Positions 1 through 7,629 of a DNA stretch of 35,736 bases are shown piece after piece. Within the stretch, counting starts at the first letter, position 1. Every line of letters starts with the position of its first letter. Made by a program: the position numbers and the translations under genes. The notes under the pieces are model-generated. The model was not told the origin of the DNA, did not search any database, and saw nothing but the letters and a program-made list of their open reading frames with translations. Source of the stretch: Myxococcota bacterium (GTDB lineage Bacteria; Myxococcota; UBA727; JAHDBA01); contig JAHDBA010000030.1 of the NCBI GenBank assembly GCA_020630615.1, positions 1-35,736 of the forward strand, written 5' to 3'.

Positions 1-31
1 CCGCCTCAACACAGCGTGGAAGTGTAGCCAT
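1..31 (-). CDS. 5' end of an unidentified gene (partial, leaves the window)
   Basis: An ATG on the minus strand at 29-31 is preceded by a very good Shine-Dalgarno, AAGGAGG, four bases upstream. The frame stays open to the window edge and reads M-A-T-L-P-R-C-V-E-A. Only ten codons are visible, so no product can be named. The call rests on the ribosome site and on co-orientation with the next minus-strand genes. It could still be a chance ATG. Confidence 0.4.
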   Translation of the reverse strand, partial: MATLPRCVEA

Positions 32-89
32 TAATCCTCCTTGTGAACACCTTCAGTACCCATGCGAAGGCCAAAGGAGGATATTGACC

Positions 90-180
90 CAAGACTCCCA
101 GATTCTTCAAAAGGGCAGGGGCCCTCGGGGGGGGTGAAGGGTTGAGGTGACTCAAGACTCGCAGATTCTTGAAGGGTTGA
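90..180. repeat. Two direct-repeat units in the gap before the DAO gene
   Basis: An 18-base unit beginning CAAGACTC and ending CAGATTCTT occurs at 90-107 and again at 153-170 with one mismatch. A second unit, TGAAGGGTTGA, occurs at 135-145 and 170-180. The second 18-mer lies inside a TCAAGA/TCTTGA inverted repeat (152-157 and 167-172). The stretch lies between the end of the DAO-type gene (205) and the start of the minus-strand gene at 31. It could be leader regulation for that gene or a degenerate intergenic repeat. Confidence 0.6.
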
Positions 181-204
181 AGAGAAGGAAATATATCGAG
201 ACAC

Positions 205-1188
205 CTATTTTACAGAAATTTTCTCTAGGCAGCGAGACGCGTAGATTGGCGCGTATGCGGCACCCTTTGACCCCAACCCATTTATGCAGAATGAATCTGG
301 GAAATTAGTGTGTTGAAGGATGATGGGTTTACGACCCTCAACCACCGGGCGGATCCCGTGCCGAGCGCTAAGATCTGAGATGTTGAGTTGGTAGGCTTTT
401 GCGTAGCTGTGTAGTTGGCTTACAGTGTCCGGAATATCTGAAGTGGGATCAAAGTCCCAGGCATAGGTCGATCCCAACCCAATGCATTTGGAGTTATCCC
501 ATTCTGTTGATTTTCCGTTAAGACTACACATTATGTTGGGGGAGACGTCCCAAGCTCGAAGGCTTTCACCGAATGCGTTTCTCATTTTGATTGTCCACTG
601 GGTAGCATCAACCCATGCGCCTCGGCAATCAACAACAAAGTCTACTGACACGTCTCGATTGGGTAGCATTAGTGAATTGGTTGCTGTCAAAGTGGAAACC
701 TGTTGAGCCGTTAATGACATTGAATACAGGTTTCGTGTGCCAAGTAGACCACGTACAGTTTGTATGAAGGAGCACACGTCAACACGTATCGAATCAAAAA
801 GTTTCAACCATCTTGCCCTCGGCGAGATACTTAAACGAGATATTTCCGGAATCTCCTCGTCACTCTGCACCCACCGTGCACGCTTAGTATGAATATGCTC
901 AAGGGCCCTCGGGAGGTTCGTTTCTCGTACCCATCGATAAGACGCAACGGAGGACCCGAACCCTGATGAACGCCAGAAGGGTATACTGAACTGTAAAACA
1001 TCACGCCACTCGTCGATCAAGTTGAGCCGTGGGCCTGTGATGAGATTGAGGTGTCCATTGGACGCTTGCCAGGCCGCGAGAGGCTCTCCCGCGTCAAAGG
1101 CAACAACCTCCATGCCACGTTCGAGTGCCATGTGAGTAAACGTGGCTCCTGCAAGGCCAAGCCCTATGACGGCGATTCGAGTTTTCAT
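205..1188 (-). CDS. FAD-dependent oxidoreductase, DAO-type (327 aa)
   Basis: The N-terminus carries a dinucleotide-binding Rossmann fold: VIGLGLAGATF at residues 7-17, followed by the strand ending VVAFDAG. This is the FAD ADP-binding motif of D-amino-acid oxidase-like flavoproteins. The C-terminal third has the matching second FAD segment, GIRPVVEGRKPII then INGLGSKGAAYAP, where family members close over the flavin. These features support a soluble flavoprotein oxidase or dehydrogenase acting on an amine or hydroxy acid; the substrate cannot be read. I see no good Shine-Dalgarno ahead of the ATG. A terminator at 1226-1250 separates it from the upstream mscS, so it probably has its own promoter in the short gap. 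Confidence 0.75.
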   Translation of the reverse strand: MKTRIAVIGLGLAGATFTHMALERGMEVVAFDAGEPLAAWQASNGHLNLITGPRLNLIDEWRDVLQFSIPFWRSSGFGSSVASYRWVRETNLPRALEHIHTKRARWVQSDEEIPEISRLSISPRARWLKLFDSIRVDVCSFIQTVRGLLGTRNLYSMSLTAQQVSTLTATNSLMLPNRDVSVDFVVDCRGAWVDATQWTIKMRNAFGESLRAWDVSPNIMCSLNGKSTEWDNSKCIGLGSTYAWDFDPTSDIPDTVSQLHSYAKAYQLNISDLSARHGIRPVVEGRKPIILQHTNFPDSFCINGLGSKGAAYAPIYASRCLEKISVK

Positions 1189-1225
1189 AGCAATGAGTTT
1201 AGTGGAAGAGCGCTAAAGGCGTACC

Positions 1226-1250
1226 AAAAAAAGAGACCCCGTAGGGCCCC
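1226..1250 (-). terminator. Rho-independent terminator after the first mscS gene
   Basis: On the minus strand a 7-bp stem (GGGGCCC/GGGTCTC, two G-U pairs, loop TACG) is followed directly by seven T residues. It lies about 30 bases downstream of the mscS stop at 1281 and ahead of the DAO-type gene, so it should end the mscS transcript. Confidence 0.7.
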
Positions 1251-1280
1251 TTTGGATTAGTGAAACAATATCGACAAGTC

Positions 1281-2102
1281 TTACTGTTGATTAATGTTGT
1301 AATGTGTTGTCGGCACGCCAGCACCTGCTGCTTTTCCGGCATGGTCACGAATGACTTTGTTCGTATCGAAGTACACTTGCCAGTAATGGTCGTTGTGTGT
1401 GTAAGGGCGAACAGAAAGCACAGGGCCTGCAAGATTGAACTCAAGAATATTGATTTCGGGTGCAGGTGTTGAGGCAACATTAGGAATCTTCGCAACTTCA
1501 GCACTCAAAATCTTAATCGCATCTGCTGCATCGGTGCCATGGCTAAGTTGGCAAAGCAGTTCCACACGACGAGTGTCGTTTGTCGTGTAGTTCACTATTG
1601 TATCTGAGAAGATTTTGTTGTTGCCGACAATATGTTTGACGTTGTCCAGACTGTTGATGGTCGTAACGATCATGCCAAGCTCTTCAACGGTACCCATAAC
1701 ACCGCCAGCCTGAATGAAGTCGCCAACTTTAAAGGGACGTAAAACAAGCAAGAATGCTCCTGCAGCAAAATTCTTAAGAATATCGCCCCACGCAGTACCA
1801 ATTGCCAGACCCGCACCCGCAATCAAGGCTGCAAATGAAGTGGTGTCGACTCCGAGGTAACCCACAATGGCAAGCACTAAGAGAATCTTCAGAACTGCAC
1901 CAATAATATCAACGAGATACTTTTGCAGTGTTGAGTCAAGCTCTCTGGCATGCATCAACTTCTTAACGCCAGCCATAATGGCTTTGATGATTTTACCGCC
2001 AATCCACCAGATAAGTGCAGCAGCCACCAACTTTAACAACATCCCGGCGACCACCGGTATATTGTCCACAATCATTGTTGAAACTTTATCTAAATCGAAC
2101 AT
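1281..2102 (-). CDS. mscS: Small-conductance mechanosensitive channel, MscS family (273 aa)
   Basis: Inner-membrane channel that opens under membrane tension to release solutes on hypo-osmotic shock. Hydrophobic helices occupy about residues 17-40 and 62-90. The Ala/Gly-rich pore helix follows (ALIAGAGLAIGTAWGDILKN, about 92-111). After it comes the MscS signature LRPFKVGDFI and the beta domain starting GTVEELGMI. The length of 273 residues is close to E. coli MscS (286). The start is supported by TAGGAGGT a few bases ahead of the ATG. It lies downstream of a second mscS paralogue in the same direction, 94 bases away. Confidence 0.92.
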   Translation of the reverse strand: MFDLDKVSTMIVDNIPVVAGMLLKLVAAALIWWIGGKIIKAIMAGVKKLMHARELDSTLQKYLVDIIGAVLKILLVLAIVGYLGVDTTSFAALIAGAGLAIGTAWGDILKNFAAGAFLLVLRPFKVGDFIQAGGVMGTVEELGMIVTTINSLDNVKHIVGNNKIFSDTIVNYTTNDTRRVELLCQLSHGTDAADAIKILSAEVAKIPNVASTPAPEINILEFNLAGPVLSVRPYTHNDHYWQVYFDTNKVIRDHAGKAAGAGVPTTHYNINQQ

Positions 2103-2196
2103 AATGACCTCCTAAAAATTGATCTATATGGATATTTCTTTAAAAAAACGGGTCTCGCAAGTGAAAAGTGAAGGGTGTGGTTGTAGGAAAGGTCAG

Positions 2197-3021
2197 TCAA
2201 TTCGGGATAGAAAGGCTAATGTTCGGTGCGAATTGAGTTTGAATGTTCGCGACTGCGAGCTTTGCATGGGCATCTGATAGAAGGCCATCACGTTCATCTG
2301 AAACCCTGTCAAACTTGTGCCATATGCGTACACGCCAGTAGGCAATACCGAACTTGATGTCGATAAGGTTCACGCTGTTACGACTTCCCTGAGGTGGGTC
2401 GCTATGTGAACTTGCAACTTCGCTTAACACTTCACGGGTTAACTCGGTATCCTGCGCGTTGGTATATGGGATGTGCAAAATCACCTCGACGCGGCGATAT
2501 GGGTAATGCGAGAGATTAGCAATTTTTTGAGTAAAAAGTTGATGGTTGGGGATGATATAACGCTTGCCATCGAAGCCATTGATGCTTGTAAGCATAATAT
2601 CGGTCTCATCAACAATGCCACTTAAATCACCGACGGTGAGCGCATCACCAACCTTAAAAGGTCGAAAGATGAGAAGCATGATCCCGGCGGCTAGATTCGA
2701 GAGGGAGTTCTGAAAGGCGAGGCCAATCGCAAGACCTGCTGCGCCGAGAATCGCTGCATAGCTACCCGTGTTTACACCTAGCAGACCAAGACAGGCAATG
2801 AACGAGGCGCTCAAGATTGCCCAGCGCAAGACGTTGGACGCAAACTTAACCAGCGTTTGATCGAGCTTGGCCTTCTCGAGGAAAGTCCGTGACCAGTGTC
2901 TTGCGCGCCCGCCGACCCACCACGCGAGTACCAAGAAGACGACTGCGCCACCCAGACGGAAGGTCCACTGTGCAATCGAATCAAGAAGATTGGACTCAAG
3001 GCCCCAGGTGCTTAAGTCCAT
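2197..3021 (-). CDS. Second MscS-family mechanosensitive channel (274 aa)
   Basis: A paralogue of the neighbouring channel, with the same pore-helix pattern (GAAGLAIGLAFQNSLSN), the signature IFRPFKVGDAL and the beta-domain sequence SGIVDETDIMLTSIN. The frame is open further upstream, but the start at 3021 (MDLSTWGLES) is preferred. The M13 peptidase stop codon TAA ends one base before it, which suggests translational coupling. Two MscS genes in a row are common and usually differ in gating threshold. The C-terminal cytoplasmic domain runs to the usual length, so I see no truncation. Confidence 0.9.
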   Translation of the reverse strand: MDLSTWGLESNLLDSIAQWTFRLGGAVVFLVLAWWVGGRARHWSRTFLEKAKLDQTLVKFASNVLRWAILSASFIACLGLLGVNTGSYAAILGAAGLAIGLAFQNSLSNLAAGIMLLIFRPFKVGDALTVGDLSGIVDETDIMLTSINGFDGKRYIIPNHQLFTQKIANLSHYPYRRVEVILHIPYTNAQDTELTREVLSEVASSHSDPPQGSRNSVNLIDIKFGIAYWRVRIWHKFDRVSDERDGLLSDAHAKLAVANIQTQFAPNISLSIPN

Positions 3022-3022
3022 C

Positions 3023-5173
3023 TTACCACACCTTAACTCGAGACTCTGGGGCAGTGTACAATTGGTCCCCTTGGGTCGTATCAAAAGCCTCATGAAAGCG
3101 GTCCATGTTTACCACAACACCGTTCACACGAAATTGTGAAGGCGAGTGCGGATCCGTTTTCAGTCTTTTTAAGAGTTCGGCATCTCGGTATTTACGCGCC
3201 CAGATTTGCCCCCACGAGAGAAAGACTCGTTGAAGGCCATCGTACCCGTCAATCTTCTCTTCCCACTTTGGTGTTGCTGAAAGGTAAGCCTCAACAGCAA
3301 CGGTAAGCCCACCCAAGTCCGCAATGTTCTCCCCGAGGGTAAGTTGACCATTAACATACTTGCCTTGAAGGGCTTCGTAACTTGAATATTGTGCGACGAG
3401 TTTTTCGCTTCGCTCTTTGAAGCGTTTTGCATCTTCGGCGCTCCACCAATCAACCTGTCGTCCGTCACCGTCGCTTTTACGCCCTTGATCATCAAAACCG
3501 TGAGATATTTCGTGACCAATGACTGCACCGATACCGCCGTAATTCACAGCGTCATCGGCATTCCAATCAAAGAAGGGGGGTTGTAAGATTGCAGCAGGGA
3601 AAACAATTTCGTTCATCCCTGCATTGTAATAGGCGTTGACCATCTGCGGCGGCATGAACCACTCTTCCCTGTTAATGGGCTGGCCCAATTTTCTGATTTC
3701 TCGTCGATGCTCGTAGAGTGCAGACTCGAGCATATTACCCAAAAGGTCATCCGCCTTAATTACTAAACCCTGGTAGCTCTTCCACTTGTTCGGGTAGCCA
3801 ATTTTAGGGGTGAACTTCGAGAGTTTTTCGAGCGCCTTCTCTTTTGTTGCATCCGACATCCAATCCAGGTTTCTGATCCGAGTGTTGTAGGTCGCTAAAA
3901 GATTTCGAACGAGAACTTCCATTTTCTGTTTCGCAACCGGAGGGAAATGCCTTTGCACATAGAGTTGCCCCAATGCTTCCCCAAGAGTGTTTTCAACAAA
4001 AGACACGGCACGTTTCCATCGGGGGCGTTGTGTTGGTACGCCGCTAAGAGCTGTACCGTGAAAATTAAAATGTGCATTGGACCATGGTTCCGAGAGATAG
4101 GGTGCAATATCATCCACAATGCGTACTCGAAGATAATCCTTCCAGACACCTACAGGTGTGTTTTGAAAGAGTTTCGCAAACTTTTGAAAGTAGTCTTTTT
4201 CGCGTAACACAACATCGTCGCTATTCTTTATTTCTGCAGCATCAAAATAACGATTCCACCTAAATTGTGGAGCATATTCCTGCATGGCTTGAAGCGACAA
4301 AGGATTGTAGACCAAGTCTCGCTCTCGCCTTTTTTGGCGTTCCCATTGAATAGCTGCAAGCTGAACTTCCAGGGCATACACACTTTTATCTTCAAAGTCG
4401 CCAATTGCCGAGTCTTGACCTGTATAAGAACGGAGCGTCTTAAGGTACGAACGGTAGGCGTTGCGCTGTGGCTCAAATGTTGCGTCCTCATAATAGGACT
4501 TATCGGGCAACCCAAGACCGGACTGAGTCACGTAGATTCTGTATTCTTGCGGGTTCGTTTTGTCTTGATCGATCCACATCCCGAAAGGCAGATCGATGCC
4601 GAAGCGAGAGACTTTCCCGAAATAGGATGCAAGCTCATCGTGAGACTGAATTTCGGCAAGCGCCTCGAAAAAAGGTCGCGCTTCTTGTAGCCCTTTCTTA
4701 GAAATCGCATCGGTGTTGAGGTAGGAGGCATAAGCTTGGCCAATCAAGTCACTCATAGGATGATCGATTCTCCCAGCTCGGGCATCGAGAATAATTTCTT
4801 TGAGGTTTTTCTCTGCTGCATCTGCAAGTTCAGAAAAACGTCCGTAATTGGAGCGATCGTCTGGTATCTGGGTGCGTTCAAGCCACCGCCCATTAGTGGA
4901 CTTAAAAAGGTCATCCTGGACACGTGCACTTGAGTCGTAATCCTTGAGATAGAGCCCCGAACTCTTTGGGGATGACGATTCTTCTTGATACGTACGTAGC
5001 CCTAGAGGGTAGGGGCTTCCACTGGTGTGCGTTGCGGTCGTGGCAGCGCTATCACTTGTAGTACCCGAGGGGCGCTTTTCTTTTTCACAGGTCGCATTTG
5101 TCCAGGTTGTACACCCTGCAAGGGCAAAAACGATGGTGAGAAGAAAAAGACGGATTGATGTACCATGCACCAT
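3023..5173 (-). CDS. M13 family zinc metallopeptidase (neprilysin/PepO type), lipoprotein
   Basis: Residues 1-21 form a lipoprotein signal ending in a lipobox (ALAGC, Cys21), so the mature enzyme should be membrane-anchored outside the cytoplasm. The zinc-binding HEISH motif is at 554-558, and the third ligand lies in ENIADLGG at about 615-622, the gluzincin ExxxD pattern. The substrate-binding stretch NAYYNAGMNEIVFPA and the following LQPPFF lie just ahead of the zinc site, as in M13 enzymes. The length of 716 aa and the end -KVW fit the family, although the Cys common before that C-terminus is replaced (SRVKVW). The role is degradation of small peptides. The gene leads a likely bicistron with the downstream MscS. 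Confidence 0.93.
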   Translation of the reverse strand: MVHGTSIRLFLLTIVFALAGCTTWTNATCEKEKRPSGTTSDSAATTATHTSGSPYPLGLRTYQEESSSPKSSGLYLKDYDSSARVQDDLFKSTNGRWLERTQIPDDRSNYGRFSELADAAEKNLKEIILDARAGRIDHPMSDLIGQAYASYLNTDAISKKGLQEARPFFEALAEIQSHDELASYFGKVSRFGIDLPFGMWIDQDKTNPQEYRIYVTQSGLGLPDKSYYEDATFEPQRNAYRSYLKTLRSYTGQDSAIGDFEDKSVYALEVQLAAIQWERQKRRERDLVYNPLSLQAMQEYAPQFRWNRYFDAAEIKNSDDVVLREKDYFQKFAKLFQNTPVGVWKDYLRVRIVDDIAPYLSEPWSNAHFNFHGTALSGVPTQRPRWKRAVSFVENTLGEALGQLYVQRHFPPVAKQKMEVLVRNLLATYNTRIRNLDWMSDATKEKALEKLSKFTPKIGYPNKWKSYQGLVIKADDLLGNMLESALYEHRREIRKLGQPINREEWFMPPQMVNAYYNAGMNEIVFPAAILQPPFFDWNADDAVNYGGIGAVIGHEISHGFDDQGRKSDGDGRQVDWWSAEDAKRFKERSEKLVAQYSSYEALQGKYVNGQLTLGENIADLGGLTVAVEAYLSATPKWEEKIDGYDGLQRVFLSWGQIWARKYRDAELLKRLKTDPHSPSQFRVNGVVVNMDRFHEAFDTTQGDQLYTAPESRVKVW

Positions 5174-5369
5174 TTGGAATTACCTCTACAGAAAGAAGTT
5201 CTACCCCTTAAAGGGATAAGGAGATCAGAACTGGGTTTAGCGTAGATTTGTAAAAGCAACATCACCCTTGTCGTGAGACTCAAGTGATTGTGTGGGAACG
5301 CTAGGCTCCTGCGTGCATCAGGCGAACATCAATGTCTTGTCCGTGAGATGTGCGCGGAGTCTGAGGCAG

Positions 5370-5397
5370 AAAAAAACCGCTAGGCAAGCCAGCGGTT
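5370..5397 (-). terminator. Strong Rho-independent terminator
   Basis: On the minus strand the stem AACCGCT/AGCGGTT (7 bp, perfect, loop GGCTTGCCT) runs into seven T residues. It can end either the TauD-type transcript (stop at 5525) or the short RNA proposed at 5370-5423. Confidence 0.85.
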
Positions 5398-5423
5398 ACT
5401 AGAAGGAGGAGAAAATCTAGTAA
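5370..5423 (-). ncRNA. Candidate small RNA with a CU-rich anti-Shine-Dalgarno loop
   Basis: On the minus strand a perfect 8-bp hairpin, TTACTAGA/TCTAGTAA (5423-5416 and 5403-5396), encloses a 12-base loop, TTTTCTCCTCCT. It is followed at once by the terminator hairpin and T tract. A consensus -35 box TTGACA (5456-5451) with a 17-base spacer points to a weak -10 (TACACC, 5433-5428). That would start the RNA within a base or two of the first hairpin, giving a transcript of about 52-54 nt. The loop can pair with AGGAGGA-type ribosome sites. The alternative is that both hairpins are just the 3' end of the TauD-type mRNA. Confidence 0.35.
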
Positions 5424-5427
5424 TTTA

Positions 5428-5456
5428 GGTGTAGCGCTTTTTCCTTGACGTGTCAA
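5428..5456 (-). promoter_or_regulatory. Sigma70-like promoter with palindrome over the -35 box
   Basis: TTGACA at 5456-5451 matches the -35 consensus exactly. The -10 at the 17-base spacing is TACACC, only three of six. The -35 box is part of an inverted repeat TTGAC-N2-GTCAA (5445-5456), which could be an operator. It faces the candidate small RNA. Confidence 0.35.
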
Positions 5457-5524
5457 TGGATTCCGCTAGCGAATTTCATGTTGAGTAATATCGCCTAGAT
5501 GTCCGAAAGCACCGTGTTTCAATA

Positions 5525-6574
5525 CTAAGCATTGGCCCAAGCGACAGCTATTTTCCGGGGCCCAGAGTAGGGTAATCTCCCGTGCGAGACGCTCCTGTTG
5601 TCGATGAGTAAGAAGTCGTTCGTTTTCCACGAGGTCACCGACATGTTTCTCCAGACAGCTTCGCGAATCGTTCGGATCGCGGCTTCTGGGATTTCACTTC
5701 CATCCCCATATTGGCAGTGCATTGGGCGACTTTCAGGGCTGCGCCGCCAAGCTTCATAGCGAGTGAGCCCGCGTAAGAGTGTTTTTACAGCCAAGTGCTT
5801 TAGCGCTGGCCTGAAGTTATGGATCTCATGATACTCCCCAAGGCCACCGGCATAGTGAAATGTGTGCAGGTGATTGAACCAGACCTTTTCACCGGTGTCC
5901 GGGTGTATTCGCGTAGCGGGCTGGTTGCTGACCAGGCGTAAGCGCTCGCCATCGCCCCAAATCGGCGTGAAGCCGGCGTCTGCACATTGCTTTTCAACTT
6001 CGTCTCGCTCTTTTGTTTTAAAAATATGATCCCATGGTTTGAGCTGAAATGGGCTGGCGAATCGAGAAGATGAGCTCCGATAGTTTCGAGTGATACGAAG
6101 ACCTTTCTCTTCGAGAGGCCTTAAGATTTCTTCTGGAATCTCGCGATAGACTTTTCGAAAGTCTGCGACGGGTGTCTCGCCGGAGCCTTCCCGAGGGGCC
6201 TTTTGGCACCAGAAAAAAAGGTGCCTCGGTGGTTCAGCGATAAAACTCATCTCACAATGCTGAGCAATAGGAAAGAAACCAGGCAGACCACTCGCAGTAA
6301 AGAAATACTTTGAAAGTCCTGATCGTGGGGAGGTTCCCAAATAATGGTTTTGAAGATTCGGATTGATTTCGTGCACAAGCGCTTCAGCCTGCTCGGCTGA
6401 GTCAACCGAGAAACCGCGTACAAGAAGAGCCCCATGGTTGAGCAGCGCGTCCTTGAGCGATTCGTCGCAAGTTTTTGTTAGAGACGCGCTTACATTTTCA
6501 GCGCTAAGTGCGAGGCCAGGACTTTTTGCGTAAATAACTTTGGGGAACCCATCTCTTAGAGCGTTCAATGGCAT
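5525..6574 (-). CDS. TauD/TfdA (SyrP-like) Fe(II)/2-oxoglutarate dioxygenase (349 aa)
   Basis: Non-haem iron oxygenase that couples decarboxylation of 2-oxoglutarate to hydroxylation of a small molecule. The iron ligands are His106 and Glu108 in AQHCEMSF and His331 in SVSHGRLPYSGPRK, with Arg340 placed to bind 2-oxoglutarate. The facial triad is therefore HxE...H rather than the HxD of TauD itself. This variant is seen in SyrP-like members that hydroxylate amino acids or peptidyl substrates. GETPVADFRKVY is also a family block. The gene stands alone with a terminator downstream, so the substrate cannot be deduced. The ribosome site is weak. Confidence 0.85.
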   Translation of the reverse strand: MPLNALRDGFPKVIYAKSPGLALSAENVSASLTKTCDESLKDALLNHGALLVRGFSVDSAEQAEALVHEINPNLQNHYLGTSPRSGLSKYFFTASGLPGFFPIAQHCEMSFIAEPPRHLFFWCQKAPREGSGETPVADFRKVYREIPEEILRPLEEKGLRITRNYRSSSSRFASPFQLKPWDHIFKTKERDEVEKQCADAGFTPIWGDGERLRLVSNQPATRIHPDTGEKVWFNHLHTFHYAGGLGEYHEIHNFRPALKHLAVKTLLRGLTRYEAWRRSPESRPMHCQYGDGSEIPEAAIRTIREAVWRNMSVTSWKTNDFLLIDNRSVSHGRLPYSGPRKIAVAWANA

Positions 6575-6670
6575 CGGCGTTCTCGCATGAAAGTATCTTT
6601 ATGTATACGTTAGCTTGCAACAATGCATACAATCAAGTTTCGTCGCATGCTGCGAGTCTTTAACCCAATG

Positions 6671-6692
6671 AAAAAAAGCTCCCAAAGGAGCC
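6671..6692 (-). terminator. Rho-independent terminator after the small acidic lipoprotein gene
   Basis: On the minus strand the stem GCTCC/GGAGC with a short loop is followed directly by seven T residues (plus-strand A run 6671-6677). It lies about 55 bases beyond the stop at 6747. Confidence 0.75.
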
Positions 6693-6746
6693 TTTGTTGG
6701 GCAGCATTCATAGAAATGATTGAACCCTTAAAAATGTCGTAAGTAC

Positions 6747-7145
6747 TTAGCCGTTTATGTTTTCTTCTTCGCCACTGAGGTCTTCGCCTTCTTCATCAGC
6801 GAGGTCTTCCTCTTCTGTCATAGTGGCTGCGCCAAGACACGTTTGATAGACTACACCAAGTTCATTACAGCTCGCCAAGTTGACACATTGCTCAGAACCA
6901 CCGTCTGCCAAATCTTCTAGACAGCTTTGATAGTCGTCGCCTTCACCCAAACAGCCTTTTTCTTTTGCATCGTCGAATGCATTGGAACAAGATGTTTCAT
7001 ATGTCGCAACTTGGTCTTCGCTTGGCGCCATTTGCGCTTGGCACTCATATGCAAATGAGCTGTTTGAAACACAGCGGTCAACAGCGGCACCTTTACAGCC
7101 AATCATTCCCAGTACAAATAGCGAACATACAACAAGTTTTTTCAT
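6747..7145 (-). CDS. Small cysteine-rich acidic lipoprotein, function unknown (132 aa)
   Basis: I do not recognise a family. A short signal peptide (MKKLVVCSLFVLGMIGC) ends in a lipobox-like site with Cys17 as the probable lipid anchor. The mature part has nine more cysteines, spaced as if paired in disulfides, suggesting a folded helical domain outside the cytoplasm. The last 25 residues are almost all Glu, Asp and Gly. AAGGAG upstream of the ATG supports the start, and a terminator follows, so it is a single-gene unit. It may be a small surface or periplasmic protein, possibly metal- or partner-binding through the acidic tail. Confidence 0.75.
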   Translation of the reverse strand: MKKLVVCSLFVLGMIGCKGAAVDRCVSNSSFAYECQAQMAPSEDQVATYETSCSNAFDDAKEKGCLGEGDDYQSCLEDLADGGSEQCVNLASCNELGVVYQTCLGAATMTEEEDLADEEGEDLSGEEENING

Positions 7146-7254
7146 GTGATCTCTCCTTAAGATATCTTGTCATACCAAGTAGTACTAAAAGTGATAGGAG
7201 GAGCATTCTCTGAATGCAGATGTAATGGTGCAAAGCGCAGCAACCAGCATATCT

Positions 7255-7479
7255 CTAAATGAGCTGGTTGCCAGCCATTATGAAACCAAGTGACAGGATG
7301 CATAAAATCAATATCGGTATTAGGGCAATCGCGAGTACTATCATCGGGCGCTCATCCAAAAGCTTGCGTAAGCCCCGCTGTCCCTTCTCTTGCGTCATGA
7401 ACGAGCGCTGGTTCCATAAAAGTGCGGTGAGGCCCAAGCCTATAAACAATGCTATTAAGACGATTGGTAAGGAAGGCAT
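7255..7479 (-). CDS. Small two-helix membrane protein, hypothetical (74 aa)
   Basis: The translation has two strongly hydrophobic segments, at about residues 3-22 (LPIVLIALFIGLGLTALLW) and 45-70 (MIVLAIALIPILILCILSLG), joined by a charged loop. This is the layout of a small inner-membrane hairpin protein. The ribosome site is weak and the family is unknown. The membrane-like composition makes the minus-strand frame more credible than the overlapping plus-strand frame. Confidence 0.5.
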   Translation of the reverse strand: MPSLPIVLIALFIGLGLTALLWNQRSFMTQEKGQRGLRKLLDERPMIVLAIALIPILILCILSLGFIMAGNQLI

Positions 7480-7539
7480 GACAAAATGCTAGCAGAGGTG
7501 CCTCGCCAGCAAAAGAGCGCGTGTATGCCACAGGTGTCG

Positions 7540-7588
7540 GTCCTCTTGAGGACTTTCGCTTGTTGCACCTTCACACTCGTGTTACGAC
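7540..7588 (+). promoter_or_regulatory. Candidate operator and weak promoter of the beta-oxidation operon
   Basis: A near-perfect palindrome, GTCCTC-TT-GAGGAC, lies at 7540-7553. Just downstream are a -35-like TTGTTG (7560-7565) and, 17 bases on, TACGAC (7583-7588), a poor -10. The position, 77-90 bases ahead of the thiolase start, suits a TetR- or GntR-type repressor site, but no regulator gene is nearby and this is only inferred. Confidence 0.3.
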
Positions 7589-7629
7589 CACCCTGAATAA
7601 CGGAGAATCGCTCGAAGTGGGAGGCTTGC

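Larger units (their letters stand above)
5174..5524. other. 351-bp intergenic stretch with hairpins and promoter-like boxes
   Basis: Both flanking genes are on the minus strand. The part next to the M13 gene is its leader and contains a small palindrome, CCCTTAAAGGG, at 5205-5215. From 5370 to 5456 lies a minus-strand TTGACA box, two adjacent hairpins and a T tract, annotated separately. The remaining stretch up to the TauD-type stop at 5525 shows nothing I recognise, and no credible open frame is present on either strand. Confidence 0.7.

Noticed and set aside
74..138. Plus-strand AGGAGG followed by a TTG codon and a frame of about 17 codons.
   Set aside because: Very short, G-rich at the end, overlaps the repeats and lies opposite to the flanking genes; likely chance.
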